DNA of 33,122 nt from Eremococcus coleocola DSM 15696 (lineage in GTDB: Bacteria; Bacillota; Bacilli; Lactobacillales; Aerococcaceae). The stretch is from positions 1-33,122 of the forward strand of contig NZ_AUAT01000026.1 of the NCBI RefSeq assembly GCF_000428865.1, in the 5' to 3' direction. The notes under the pieces are model-generated. The model was given only the letters and a program-made list of their open reading frames with translations, was not told the origin of the DNA and made no database searches. A program made the position numbers and the translations under genes. Positions 6,649 through 15,370 of the stretch are shown one piece after another (position 1 is the stretch's first letter; every line of letters starts with the position of its first letter).

Positions 6649-8724
6649 TTAATGGTTATTTGCCACTTCAATGAAACCATTAATTAAATCTTTATTAGCG
6701 GTATCTTTAAAAGTCAAAAGACCATCTTCTCCCGGGCCTTGAGTGGCTATTAAGGCCCAAATGCCGTTGTTCTTATCTGAAACAAACAGATATAAGTGAC
6801 GTTCAGCATTGGGATTGACAGTATCCTTAATATCTGAATAAACTGCCACAACTCGCATCTGATTGTCCTTGCTTGGCATTTGGTCATAGAGACCTTCTAT
6901 CACTTGGTGATACAAATGAAATTTAAAAGACACTTGCGGTAAACTAGCGCCGTAGAAACTCGCCGGTTTGTCAGGGGTATAGGCTTGGTAGGCTTGGCCC
7001 ATGGTTTGCCCCCAGCTTGCCATTAAATTAGCTAAATCTTCTTGACCAGTCCAAGCCGGTGCAGTTTGGGTGAGCCCTTCACGCAAGCCTTGGTTATTCG
7101 TTTCTTTGGCTGAATAGGCTGGATAATAATTGGTCACCTCTATACCATAACGGGCTTGATAATCAGGAACTTCAATCGCTTCTAGCTTAGGTAGGCTCCC
7201 TAAATTAGCTGAGGTCATCTCCCCACTAGCTAAGTGTAAGTAATAAGCCTGAGATCCACCGATATCTTGTGCCCCTGGCGATTGAGTTAAAACAAGATAG
7301 AAATATTGGTCAAGTGACTGCGGCAATCCAGCGCCATAATCAAATTGACTCGGGAAAAGCTGGAAGCCAGTCGATTCACCTGGATAACCAGAAGCAATGC
7401 CAATCCGGTTCAGTAAGTCAAAATTGTCATCATCAAGAGCAAGGAGTTCAGGTAAGGTCACAACTTTTTTATCTAATTGGTCTCGCACCCATTCATAGCC
7501 CATAAAGCCCGACTCTTGAAACTTTGCATCATTATAAGCATAATAGGTATCAATAACTTGGAGTCGTAATTGATTTAAAGCCTCATGACTGGTCTCATTT
7601 AGGTCTGGCAACAACATTTTCTCTAAGACAAAACTATCATGGAGTAGTTGCGACAATTCGTGAGCAGAGGAGTCATCCAATTGGTCCAAACATTGATAAA
7701 AGGCTGAATAAAGCGCTGGAATTATCGGATGAAAATCTTTGTTCTTAGCAAAGTCTAGCCGGTCACCAGTCCGAATTTGATCTAAGGTTTTTTTCTGATC
7801 TAGATGAGCGTGAGCCAAGTCTGCCCAGACCTGGTCTAAACGACGAAGCTCGGTTAAGTAAGTGCTTTGATAGTCTTCCATGGATTTAACTTCCTTACCC
7901 CAGGCTAAATCTCCCTTCGGTATTTCTGTCATCCAGGTCAACGCAGGTGTTTGATTTGTTTGACTGTATCCTAGTTCAGCTTGATTATTTTCATCGCTTG
8001 CTTGTGAATCAGTTTGGTTAGTCGCTTGGTCTGAGTCTTGACTAGCTAAAGCCGATTGGACCTGACTTGGTTCAATTAAAGCATTCCCTTGATTATCAAC
8101 AATTGGAATCCAACCAATTTCTTGGTTTATATCAAGGGGCGTCTTATCAAGAATATTATACTTAACCTTGAAATCATGGTCGGATAACTGTTCGCCGGTC
8201 TCACTATTTTCATAGGTCTGACTATCACCATGATAGATATAGGAATCAGCTTCTACCAAGCTGGTACCATCTGGGCTCATCAATAACCATGAACCCCCGC
8301 TAGTAACCACCCCACCTGAGATGCGGTGGAACATTGAGCCATCTTGATAAAAATCAATTCTTTTCCGATATCCGATATAATTGGAATCATCTGCAATCCG
8401 GTAAACTTGTTCATCTTTAAGAGTATAAATCATCATTAAACCACCAGAGTCCCCCAAGGTTTTGACCAACATTTCCCGGCTACCATTTTGGTCAATATCA
8501 TAGAAACCTACGGCTATGCCTTCACTCGTTTGGGCACCTGGAATATTAATCTCTTTAAGATAGGTTGAGTGGTCTACCTCCTCCATATCTCCCTGTAGAT
8601 ACAAAGGGTAATATTGAATAATCTCATCAATGACTGCTTGGTAATTTGCTGAAGCTAGGGGCGTAAGTGAAATAAAGGTAATAAATAAGGCAAGAAAAAC
8701 GAATCCGATTCTTTTACTTTTCAT
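6649..8724 (-). CDS. Secreted protein of 691 residues, unknown function
   Basis: A typical signal peptide opens the protein: MKSKR, then a hydrophobic stretch, then LASA before NYQ (likely cleavage after about residue 26). There is no lipobox cysteine and no LPXTG, so it is probably released rather than anchored. Residues about 70-100 contain GFYDIDQNGSREMLV, a D-x-D-x-N-G-x-x-E calcium-loop-like motif of the kind seen in repeat proteins that read out as a physical-quantity record (YTLKDEQVYRI follows). Residues about 215-255 are a low-complexity Q/S/N/D linker between the N-terminal module and a large mostly alpha-helical C-terminal region. The start is ATG 8724, with GGAG upstream; an in-frame TTG lies one codon earlier. 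It is monocistronic with its own promoter and terminator. I do not recognise the C-terminal 430 residues. Confidence 0.75.
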   Translation of the reverse strand: MKSKRIGFVFLALFITFISLTPLASANYQAVIDEIIQYYPLYLQGDMEEVDHSTYLKEINIPGAQTSEGIAVGFYDIDQNGSREMLVKTLGDSGGLMMIYTLKDEQVYRIADDSNYIGYRKRIDFYQDGSMFHRISGGVVTSGGSWLLMSPDGTSLVEADSYIYHGDSQTYENSETGEQLSDHDFKVKYNILDKTPLDINQEIGWIPIVDNQGNALIEPSQVQSALASQDSDQATNQTDSQASDENNQAELGYSQTNQTPALTWMTEIPKGDLAWGKEVKSMEDYQSTYLTELRRLDQVWADLAHAHLDQKKTLDQIRTGDRLDFAKNKDFHPIIPALYSAFYQCLDQLDDSSAHELSQLLHDSFVLEKMLLPDLNETSHEALNQLRLQVIDTYYAYNDAKFQESGFMGYEWVRDQLDKKVVTLPELLALDDDNFDLLNRIGIASGYPGESTGFQLFPSQFDYGAGLPQSLDQYFYLVLTQSPGAQDIGGSQAYYLHLASGEMTSANLGSLPKLEAIEVPDYQARYGIEVTNYYPAYSAKETNNQGLREGLTQTAPAWTGQEDLANLMASWGQTMGQAYQAYTPDKPASFYGASLPQVSFKFHLYHQVIEGLYDQMPSKDNQMRVVAVYSDIKDTVNPNAERHLYLFVSDKNNGIWALIATQGPGEDGLLTFKDTANKDLINGFIEVANNH

Positions 8725-8758
8725 CAAACCACTCCAATCTATATCATTTACATATTAA

Positions 8759-8788
8759 ATTATAGCATGATTGTTTTATGTGTGCCGA
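8759..8788 (-). promoter_or_regulatory. Promoter of the secreted-protein gene
   Basis: Minus strand: -35 TCGGCA (8788-8783, 4 of 6), 18-base spacer, perfect -10 TATAAT (8764-8759). Confidence 0.5.
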
Positions 8789-8851
8789 TTAGCTTTTTAA
8801 AAACTCTCTTGATAAATTAGGATATAATAGCTATAAGAAAGAAGGGGTAGT

Positions 8852-9206
8852 ATGAAAGAAATCTCAGTGGTATCGGGTGCCATTATCCAAGATGGGAAAA
8901 TAATGGTAGCCAACGAAGCAGAAGCATGCTCTTGCCTGAACTCTGGGAATTCCCAGGCGGTAAAATTGAGGCCAGCGAAAACCCACCCCAAACCTTGGTC
9001 CGGGAGCGGAAAGAAGAATTAGACCTTGAGTTTGAAGTTCTTGACTATATCAATACCGCGGACTATGGCTATAATTTTGGGCACCTTACCCTTTCCACCT
9101 ACACCGTCAAAATAATTAAAGGACAGTCAATCCTCAAGGAACATATGGCTTCAAAATGGCTTGCTCCGGACCAAGTGATGGATTTGAATTGGGCGCCAGT
9201 CGATGT
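8852..9206 (+). pseudogene. NUDIX hydrolase (8-oxo-dGTP/CTP pyrophosphatase type), frameshifted and 3'-truncated
   Basis: ATG 8852 follows AAGAAGGGG, with a TATAAT at 8823-8828. The first frame reads MKEISVVSGAIIQDGKIMVA, the usual N-terminus of the MutT-like (deoxy)cytidine/8-oxo-dGTP class. A single base seems lost near 8911 (GCCAACGA where GCC AAA CGA would be expected). The rest continues in another frame as LLPELWEFPGGKIEASE and on to SKWLAPDQVMDLNWAPVDV. The NUDIX box is GGKIEASE...LVRERKEELDLE, with deviations at the hydrophobic position after RE and at the glycine. The last residues of the normal protein are missing, because the sequence passes directly into an unrelated gene fragment. 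Together these make it non-functional. Confidence 0.8.
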
Positions 9207-9551
9207 AGCAGCTGGGGGCAAGATTGTATCTGTTTATCCTAACAACATTAGCAAAGACATTACTTCAGTCCCAGCAACCATGGTCATGTTAAATGAAGAA
9301 ACTAGGGAAGTAAATTCAATTATGGATGGGACTTTCTTTACTCGTTTAGAACGGGTACTGTATCCGGAGCGGCTACCGACTTATTAGCCCGCAAAGATGC
9401 GAGTGTCTTTGTCCTCTTTGGTACTGGCGGTCAAGCCCAATATCAATTAAAACCTGTCTTAAATGTTCGCCCTATCAAAGAAGTCTATGTTTATGACCTG
9501 GACCAAAAGAGAGGCCAAGAATTTGCTGATAAGATGGCTGACCTCCTGAAA
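9207..9551 (+). pseudogene. Ornithine cyclodeaminase/mu-crystallin family fragment
   Basis: The translation GGKIVSVYPNN...VPATMVMLNEETREVNSIMDGT, followed after a one-base frame change at about 9347 by TGTVSGAATDLLARKD and VFVLFGTGGQAQYQL, matches the middle of the ornithine cyclodeaminase/alanine dehydrogenase-like family. It includes the lead-in (DGT..T.LRTGA.S) and the glycine-rich NAD-binding turn GTGGQA. The first third and the C-terminal third of the gene are absent. The upstream boundary (about 9205-9214) runs in frame from the NUDIX remnant, and the downstream boundary (about 9545-9555) runs into an oxidoreductase remnant. Enzymatic specificity cannot be inferred from this piece. Confidence 0.75.
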
Positions 9552-10463
9552 ATAATGTTAATACCCTATTGCATGCTAACCTCGTAGATGTTAAAACTAG
9601 TCAAGGGCGAATCCAAACTCTTATTTGTTCTGATGATGAAGGACTCTTTGAAATACAAGCAAATAATTACGTCGATGCAAGTGGGAATGCAAATTTAGCC
9701 CGCCTTGCTAATATCTCAACTGAACGGGGCGATGATGAGGGATTAGTTCAACAATCTTCATTAGTCTTCAAACTCTCTAGATTACCTAAACGAGATATTG
9801 GTATGAAAGAACTAAATGAAGCAATCTCAGCTGGGAAAGAAGCGGACAACCCCAATTTATTTAAAGAAAAAGGAATGATCATCAAGCCCAAAGAAGAAAC
9901 AGTAGGCTACTGTACAATTCCTTCTATCATTCTTAAAAACTTAAGTAGTCAAGAAAAAACGACTGCAGAACTATTGTTAAGATAACAAATATCCGCTTAT
10001 ACCGAAACCTTTAAGCGCTTTATCCCAGACTTTAAAGACATCAGAGTAGAAAGCTCAAGTCCCGAACTTGGTATCCGTGAAGCTCGTAGAGTGATTGGAA
10101 ATGAGGTCTTGCTCGGCAAAGATATCTTATATGCTATAAAAGGCGAGGATAGTATCGGTTGAGCTGCTTGGAGTCCAGAAATCCATAAGAGTGATACCGA
10201 ACTGAAGTACACTCATATTCCGGACAATGACTATGCTTCAATCCCATTGGGTGCGCTTGAAGTAAAGGATACCCATAAACTTATGGGCTGCTGGCCGGAT
10301 GATTTCATCCGATTCAATGGGACTAGGCTCCGTCCGTGTGATGGGAACTGCTTTTGCAACTGGTCAAGCCGCTGGTATTGGGGCCACCCTATCGACTGGA
10401 GAAAATCGAGCTTCCTTATCAATGGTCCAAAACGAATTTCGTAAACAAAAGGCATTAATTTAA
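9552..10463 (+). pseudogene. FAD-dependent oxidoreductase, 5'-truncated with stops and a frameshift
   Basis: The fragment reads NTLLHANLVDVKTSQGRIQ, then NNYVDASGNANLARLA, a motif of FAD-dependent oxidoreductases of the FAD_oxidored/succinate dehydrogenase-like group. The C-terminus is NLWAAGRMISSDSMGLGSVR...MGTAFATGQAAGIGA, the typical FAD-binding end. The N-terminal dinucleotide-binding Gly-rich segment is missing. The frame is broken by TAA at 9983-9985, by TGA near 10160 and by a one-base shift near 10280, so it is a pseudogene. It ends 11 bases before the SLC13 permease gene, suggesting the two were once an operon in which the oxidoreductase acted on, or supplied, the transported compound. 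Which substrate is unknown. Confidence 0.8.
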
Positions 10464-10474
10464 GGGGTGTAATT

Positions 10475-11911
10475 ATGAAAAAGAAACTATTTACGATACT
10501 TGCATTAATAATTATGATTTCGTCTCACTTCGTCAGTTTTTCAAGCTTTAACCGTCCCAGTGTAGCCGTGTTAGGAACCTTTATTGGCACTTTGATTCTA
10601 TGGGTCACAGTGGATATTACTTGGCCAAGTTTAATTGCTATTTTATCACTAGCCTTTATTCCTGAAGTTGGTATGAATACAGCTTTATCTTCTTCCTTCG
10701 GTAATTCAACTTTTGCCTTCCTATTATTCACTTTTATCTGTACCTATGCTATCTCTCAAACGTCATTTATTCGCAGAACTGCCTTATTCTTTATTACTTC
10801 TAAATTTGCCCAAAAAAGCATCTGGCATATGACGACTCTTTTCTTATTATCAGTATTATTGATGGGATTATTTATATCTCCAACTGTCTTATTTTTTATC
10901 TTTCTACCAATTCTTAATGAAATATATGATATTTTAGGGCTTAAAAAAGGGGATAAATTTGCTTCAATGCTTATCATGGGCATGGCTATCTTCTCCAATC
11001 TTTCTGCAGGCATGACCCCAATCGCCCATGTCTTTCCAGTATTAGCAATGGGGGTTTACGAATCAGTTACAGGAAATGTGATCAACTATGGTCAATATAT
11101 GCTCTTCGGTATTCCTGTTGGCCTTATCTTATTTGTTCTCACGTTACTCGTTTTCCGCTTTATTTTAAATCCAAGTCTACCCGATTATAAAGGTCTCAGT
11201 GAAGAAGACTTCAAAGATGAACCATCAAAAATGAATAGCTTCCGGGAAAATATGATCTTATTTATTTTCTTTGGAGTCGTTCTCTTATGGGTATTGCCAA
11301 GTTTAATTTCTAAGATTCTCCCAGAATTATCTACCTATATTTCAAGCTTTGGATCTGCTATGCCACCCCTACTCGGTGTTGTGGTCATGGCCATTATTTC
11401 AATCGAGGGTAAACCTCTTGTAAATATTTCTGAAGCCATTACCAAGGGTGTTTCCTGGCCTGCCTTAATCATGAGTAGTGGTACCTTACTATTTGGTACT
11501 GTCATGACAGACAAGGGAATCGGTCTGATTGATCAATTAATCACCCTTATCCAACCAATTACTACCAGTCTTATTCCAAGTTTACTTATTCTTTTCTTTA
11601 TCGTGGTCGCCTCATTATCTTCAAACATTACTTCTCATATGGTAACGGCTCAAGTCTTTACCTCAATGGCAGTTCCTGTAGCCCTAAGTAGTAATGGACA
11701 AATTAGTGCCGCCGCTATTGCCGCTGTCATTGGACTTTGTGCATCTCTAGGAACTGCAGCGCCTTCTTCAATGCCATTCGTTGCAGTATCAGTCTCATCT
11801 AGTTGGACAGATACAGAAAAAATGTTGAAATATGGTGTCCTATTCATGATTCTTACCATCATCGTCACATATTTAATAGGTTATCCGCTCGCACAAATGA
11901 TTTTAGGATAA
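10475..11911 (+). CDS. SLC13/DASS-type anion permease
   Basis: A 478-residue membrane protein of about eleven hydrophobic segments. It resembles the divalent anion:sodium symporter group (dicarboxylates, citrate, sulfate). Two Ser-Asn motifs mark the family's pair of inverted hairpins: FSNLSAGMTP (about residue 175) and SSNITSHMV (about 385). In family members with known structure the motif is usually SNT, so these are variants. The C-terminal LGTAAPSSMPFVAV fits the substrate-site region. The gene starts at ATG 10475 with AAGGGGTG upstream and ends at a strong terminator. It is the only intact-looking member of the old cluster at 8852-11911 and may have lost the enzyme that worked with it. 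Substrate is not predictable from sequence alone. Confidence 0.8.
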   Translation: MKKKLFTILALIIMISSHFVSFSSFNRPSVAVLGTFIGTLILWVTVDITWPSLIAILSLAFIPEVGMNTALSSSFGNSTFAFLLFTFICTYAISQTSFIRRTALFFITSKFAQKSIWHMTTLFLLSVLLMGLFISPTVLFFIFLPILNEIYDILGLKKGDKFASMLIMGMAIFSNLSAGMTPIAHVFPVLAMGVYESVTGNVINYGQYMLFGIPVGLILFVLTLLVFRFILNPSLPDYKGLSEEDFKDEPSKMNSFRENMILFIFFGVVLLWVLPSLISKILPELSTYISSFGSAMPPLLGVVVMAIISIEGKPLVNISEAITKGVSWPALIMSSGTLLFGTVMTDKGIGLIDQLITLIQPITTSLIPSLLILFFIVVASLSSNITSHMVTAQVFTSMAVPVALSSNGQISAAAIAAVIGLCASLGTAAPSSMPFVAVSVSSSWTDTEKMLKYGVLFMILTIIVTYLIGYPLAQMILG

Positions 11912-11969
11912 ATTAATATATCTTAGATATAAGCTATACCGAATAATTGCTCATTTGCTTAAGATGAAA

Positions 11970-12014
11970 GGCTCTAAAAATGGTTGATTCCCATTTTTAG
12001 AGCCTTTTATTTTT
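11970..12014. terminator. Terminator after the SLC13 permease gene
   Basis: GGCTCTAAAAATGG (11970-11983) pairs with CCATTTTTAGAGCC (11991-12004), a 14-bp stem followed by TTTTATTTTT on the plus strand. On the minus strand the T-run is short, so it serves the PTS gene at 12055 only weakly. Confidence 0.85.
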
Positions 12015-12054
12015 GCATTAAATGTAATGCTTATCGAGTCTTGTATAAAGTTAC

Positions 12055-13557
12055 TTACTCGTCCCCTAGAATCTGATTAATTTCTTGAGATAATAAATCT
12101 GCTTTAGCTCCAAAGACCGCTTGAATGCCTCCTTGAACCTCAAAAACTGCAGTTGCCCCTAAATTTTTGATTGCGGCTTGGTTTACATGGCCTGCATCTT
12201 TTACGGCCACTCTTAATCTAGTTGCACAAGCTTCAACTGATTCGATATTTTCTTCATGACCTAAGGCATCAATAATTCTTAATGATTCATCGTGTAAAGT
12301 ACTTCCATTATCTGAAGTGGTGTTTTCAACCGGATTGTCTTCATTAATATCCATACCAGGAATCGATACTTTAAATTTGCTAATGCAGAAGCGGAAGACA
12401 ACATAATAAACAAGTGCCCAAATAATTCCCACTGGAATGACTCTTAACCAATTTGTATGGGAGTTACCTTGTAAGATACCGAATAAAGTATAATCGATAA
12501 AACCACCAGAGAATGAATTACCAATCCGAATACTTAAGATATCAGCCACCCAGAAAGACACCCCATCTAAGAAAGCATGGATGACATATAACCAAGGAGC
12601 AGAGAATAAGAACATATATTCAATCGGTTCGGTAATCCCTGTCAAAGCAGAAGTTAAGGCACCAGAGAAGTATAGACCTGCATTTTTCTTACGGTTAACC
12701 ACAGGAATAGAATGATACATGGCCAAACAGGCTGCTGGCAAGCCAAAAATCATCGTCGCAAAACGACCAGCAAAGAAACGGGTACCATAAGTAAATAAAC
12801 CTTGGTGACTTGAATCAGCCAACTGAGCAAAGAAAATATTTTGCGCTCCCTCAATCATTTTTCCAGCTACTTCTTCGCTACCACCTAAAGAGGTATACCA
12901 GAACAAGGGATAAATCGTATGGTGAAGGCCTACCGCCCCAGTTAAACGTAACAGGAATCCGTATAAGAAAGTACCAAAACTTCCCATTTTAGCAATATTT
13001 TCACCGGCGATTCCCAACACATTTTGTACTGGTGGCCAGATGGCAAAGAAAATCGCACCTAGAACAATTGCGGCAAAGGATGAAACAATTGGAATAAACC
13101 GTGAGCCCCCAAAGAAGCCTAAAAATTGCGGCAGTTCAATCTTACGATAACGATTATGGAGAAAGGCAACCGTACTACCCACTACAATGGAGCCAATCAC
13201 GCCAGTATCGATGGATGCGCCCTCTTCAGCAAATAATTGTAAGAATCCACTTATTGTCGCGGTATAAACCAAATAAGCAACACCCGCTGCTAAGCCAGCA
13301 GTTCCTTTATCGCCTTTGGCTAAACCGACTGCAACCCCAATCGTAAAGATAAGGGCTAAGTTGGCAAAGACGGCATTCCCGGCCGCACTCATAATAGAAA
13401 GAATAGTTTGTAACCAAGCTTGGTTTAGAAAAGGATATGCAATTAGGGCACTTTCATTGGTTAAGGCTCCACCTAGACCTAATAATAGACCTGCTGCTGG
13501 TAGGATAGCGATTGGGAGCATCATCGCTTTCCCAATTTGAGAAAACTTCTTAAACAT
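12055..13557 (-). CDS. PTS EIICB, glucose/N-acetylglucosamine family
   Basis: A PTS permease that takes up and phosphorylates a sugar. The 500 residues divide into an EIIC channel domain (about 1-390; MFKKFSQIGKAMMLPIAILPAAGLL is the classic start of the glucose/GlcNAc family) and a C-terminal EIIB domain (about 425-500) with the phosphorylation motif EACATRLRV, active cysteine near residue 444. No EIIA domain is present, so a separate EIIA must supply phosphate. It starts 13 bases after nanE behind GGAGG and is in the same operon. Since nanE acts on ManNAc-6-phosphate, the likely substrate is N-acetylmannosamine, possibly also GlcNAc or another amino sugar; glucose is less likely. No dedicated deacetylase or deaminase gene (nagA, nagB) is nearby, so these must be elsewhere. 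Confidence 0.85.
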   Translation of the reverse strand: MFKKFSQIGKAMMLPIAILPAAGLLLGLGGALTNESALIAYPFLNQAWLQTILSIMSAAGNAVFANLALIFTIGVAVGLAKGDKGTAGLAAGVAYLVYTATISGFLQLFAEEGASIDTGVIGSIVVGSTVAFLHNRYRKIELPQFLGFFGGSRFIPIVSSFAAIVLGAIFFAIWPPVQNVLGIAGENIAKMGSFGTFLYGFLLRLTGAVGLHHTIYPLFWYTSLGGSEEVAGKMIEGAQNIFFAQLADSSHQGLFTYGTRFFAGRFATMIFGLPAACLAMYHSIPVVNRKKNAGLYFSGALTSALTGITEPIEYMFLFSAPWLYVIHAFLDGVSFWVADILSIRIGNSFSGGFIDYTLFGILQGNSHTNWLRVIPVGIIWALVYYVVFRFCISKFKVSIPGMDINEDNPVENTTSDNGSTLHDESLRIIDALGHEENIESVEACATRLRVAVKDAGHVNQAAIKNLGATAVFEVQGGIQAVFGAKADLLSQEINQILGDE

Positions 13558-13570
13558 TTATATAACCTCC

Positions 13571-14263
13571 TTATTCATTAAACGCTTCAATAAAACGACT
13601 AGCAATTTGTTTAGGACGAGTGATGGCGCCGCCAATAACGATACCAGTAGCACCCAATGCTTTAATTTTTTTTACTTGTTCTGGGGTATGAATATTCCCT
13701 TCCGCAATCACAGGAATATCTCTTCTAACCAAGTCGGCGACTAAGTTTAAGTCAGGCTTTTCCGCACCTTGGCTTTCCTCGGTATAGCCACTTAAGGTGG
13801 TGCCTACGAAATCAACGCCTGCTTCATATGCATTCACGCCTTCTTCAATCGTCGCAATATCTGCCATCAATAATTGATCAGGGTATTTATCTTTAACCTC
13901 CTTAATAAATTCATTAATTGTTTTCCCATCATGACGCGGTCTTAGGGTACAATCCAAAGCAATTACTTCAACCCCGGTTTCAACTAATTGATCAATTTCA
14001 GCCATGGTTGCCGTAATAAATGGTTTTTGCGGGGGGTAATCTTTCTTAATAATCCCAATAACTGGTAAATTCACTTTTGCTTTAATCTCATTAATATCTC
14101 GGACTGAATTCGCTCGAATCCCCACTGCGCCAGCCTCTTCGGCAGCTAAAGCAAATAAGGGCATTACACCCCCAGCCTCAGTGTACATGGGCTCATCGGG
14201 TAAAGCCTGACAAGAAACAATAATTCCTTTTTTAATTTGCTGAATAAACTCTTCTTTTCTCAA
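13571..14263 (-). CDS. nanE: N-acetylmannosamine-6-phosphate 2-epimerase
   Basis: Converts ManNAc-6-phosphate to GlcNAc-6-phosphate, feeding amino-sugar breakdown. The 230-residue (beta-alpha)8-barrel has the family blocks [18 protein letters not shown] (about 68-77), [23 protein letters not shown] and the phosphate-binding end [14 protein letters not shown]...[16 protein letters not shown]. The start codon is TTG at 14263, behind a perfect GGAGG at eight bases; no ATG fits. It is first in the operon with the PTS gene, under a promoter that carries a cre-like site and a palindrome. NanE normally works with the sialic-acid pathway, but no nanA lyase or nanK kinase is present here. The PTS would deliver ManNAc already phosphorylated, which makes a kinase unnecessary. 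Confidence 0.93.
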   Translation of the reverse strand: MRKEEFIQQIKKGIIVSCQALPDEPMYTEAGGVMPLFALAAEEAGAVGIRANSVRDINEIKAKVNLPVIGIIKKDYPPQKPFITATMAEIDQLVETGVEVIALDCTLRPRHDGKTINEFIKEVKDKYPDQLLMADIATIEEGVNAYEAGVDFVGTTLSGYTEESQGAEKPDLNLVADLVRRDIPVIAEGNIHTPEQVKKIKALGATGIVIGGAITRPKQIASRFIEAFNE

Positions 14264-14311
14264 GATTTTACCTCCATTTTTATTTTTTAACGGAGAATTC
14301 CTCCAAAAACC

Positions 14312-14340
14312 ATTCTATCAAACGCTTACATTATTGTAAA
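14312..14340 (-). promoter_or_regulatory. nanE promoter with cre-like site and palindrome
   Basis: Minus strand: -35 TTTACA (14340-14335, 5 of 6), 17-base spacer, -10 TAGAAT (14317-14312, 5 of 6). The cre-like sequence ATGTAAGCGTTTGAT (14331-14317) fills most of the spacer with one mismatch to the loose consensus. A perfect 14-base palindrome TTACATTATTGTAA (14326-14339) covers the -35 and is a candidate operator for the divergent RpiR regulator. Confidence 0.6.
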
Positions 14341-14369
14341 TAGTCATCTGCAAGATTTTGTTTTATAAT
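14341..14369 (+). promoter_or_regulatory. Promoter of the RpiR regulator gene
   Basis: -35 TAGTCA (14341-14346, 4 of 6), 17-base spacer, perfect -10 TATAAT (14364-14369). The -35 directly adjoins the palindrome at 14326-14339, so one bound repressor could affect both divergent promoters. Confidence 0.6.
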
Positions 14370-14398
14370 ATAAACACATCCAAAAGAAGAGGTAAATT

Positions 14399-15214
14399 AT
14401 GAAATTTATAACACTCATCCAAGAAAAATACCCTAGCTTTACCAAATCTGAACAAAAAGTAGCCAATCATATCCTCCAAATTAAAGAAAAAACAATTTAT
14501 TCAACCATTGAGGATATAAAAAAAGCCACCTCAGTCGGTGACGCAACCATCATTCGTTTTTGCCAAAAATTAGGTTTTTCAGGCTTTGCCGATTTAAAAA
14601 TTGAAATGGCCAAGGAAGATTTCAGTAAAGACCGGACCACACTGGAAGATAAATTCTATGACGAAACCCTAAATAAATTGACAGATGCTTTAAAAGCTAC
14701 CCGTCAATTAATCAATGAAGCTGAATTAGACCGTGCAATTACTGCAATTACCAAAGCTAAACACCTCTATGTGTTTGGAGTAGGTTCAAGCGGTAATACC
14801 AGCCGAAACTTAGAAAATATGTTTTTACGGGTGGGAGTCCATTGTAATGCGGTCATTGACCCCCATTTACAAGCCCAAACGGCATCGCTTTTAACACCAG
14901 AGGATACAGTCATTGGCTTCTCTCTAAGTGGACGGACCAAAGATACCTTTGATTCGTTGAAAATCGCGAAGGATTACGGGGCAACAACTATTGCAATTAC
15001 CAATTTTCTCTCTTCCCCGATTGCTAAACTATGCGATATTGTCTTACAAACAGCAATTGAAGAATTTTTGGAAGGTGGTTCGCTACCTGGGATCATCTCA
15101 CAATTATATATCTGTAGTGTCTTAGTTGAAGGATATGAAAGAAATAATGGCATTGATACTATTCCCCTGAGAGAAAAAGCCTTAAGGTCAATCTTAAATA
15201 AGTCCTTGGGGTAA
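14399..15214 (+). CDS. RpiR/MurR-family transcriptional regulator
   Basis: The 271 residues comprise an N-terminal helix-turn-helix domain (about 1-77; note SVGDATIIRFCQKLGFSGF, the typical recognition helix) and a SIS sugar-phosphate-binding domain (about 105-245; VFGVGSSGNTSRNL and GFSLSGRTKDT are the two phosphosugar loops). Members such as MurR or NanR-type RpiR proteins sense an amino-sugar phosphate and regulate the adjacent operon. Divergent transcription from nanE and the shared operator region make ManNAc-6-phosphate or GlcNAc-6-phosphate the likely ligand. It starts at ATG 14399 behind AGAAGAGG and is followed by a strong terminator. Whether it represses or activates cannot be read from the sequence. 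Confidence 0.88.
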   Translation: MKFITLIQEKYPSFTKSEQKVANHILQIKEKTIYSTIEDIKKATSVGDATIIRFCQKLGFSGFADLKIEMAKEDFSKDRTTLEDKFYDETLNKLTDALKATRQLINEAELDRAITAITKAKHLYVFGVGSSGNTSRNLENMFLRVGVHCNAVIDPHLQAQTASLLTPEDTVIGFSLSGRTKDTFDSLKIAKDYGATTIAITNFLSSPIAKLCDIVLQTAIEEFLEGGSLPGIISQLYICSVLVEGYERNNGIDTIPLREKALRSILNKSLG

Positions 15215-15269
15215 AATATTTACAACTAGCCTATTCTAAATTTGGCCCTAATTGGAAATGTTCTATAAC

Positions 15270-15312
15270 AAAAGAGATAAAATCAATCTTTTGATGATTT
15301 TATCTCTTTTTG
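15270..15312. terminator. Bidirectional terminator between the regulator and the aldolase gene
   Basis: AAAAGAGATAAAATCA (15270-15285) is perfectly complementary to TGATTTTATCTCTTTT (15295-15310). This 16-bp stem with A/T-rich flanks ends two convergent genes. Confidence 0.85.
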
Positions 15313-15370
15313 TAATTATATTTTATGTATTGATACACAAAAATATTTTCTTACATAAATTTATTTACGC

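Noticed and set aside
8797-8991. Minus-strand reading frame of 64 codons over the NUDIX start
   Set aside because: No ribosome binding site, and it is the shadow of the recognisable NUDIX remnant.
8852-9387. Single fused NUDIX-cyclodeaminase gene
   Set aside because: The join leaves out parts of both proteins that their folds need, and frameshifts occur on both sides of the join.
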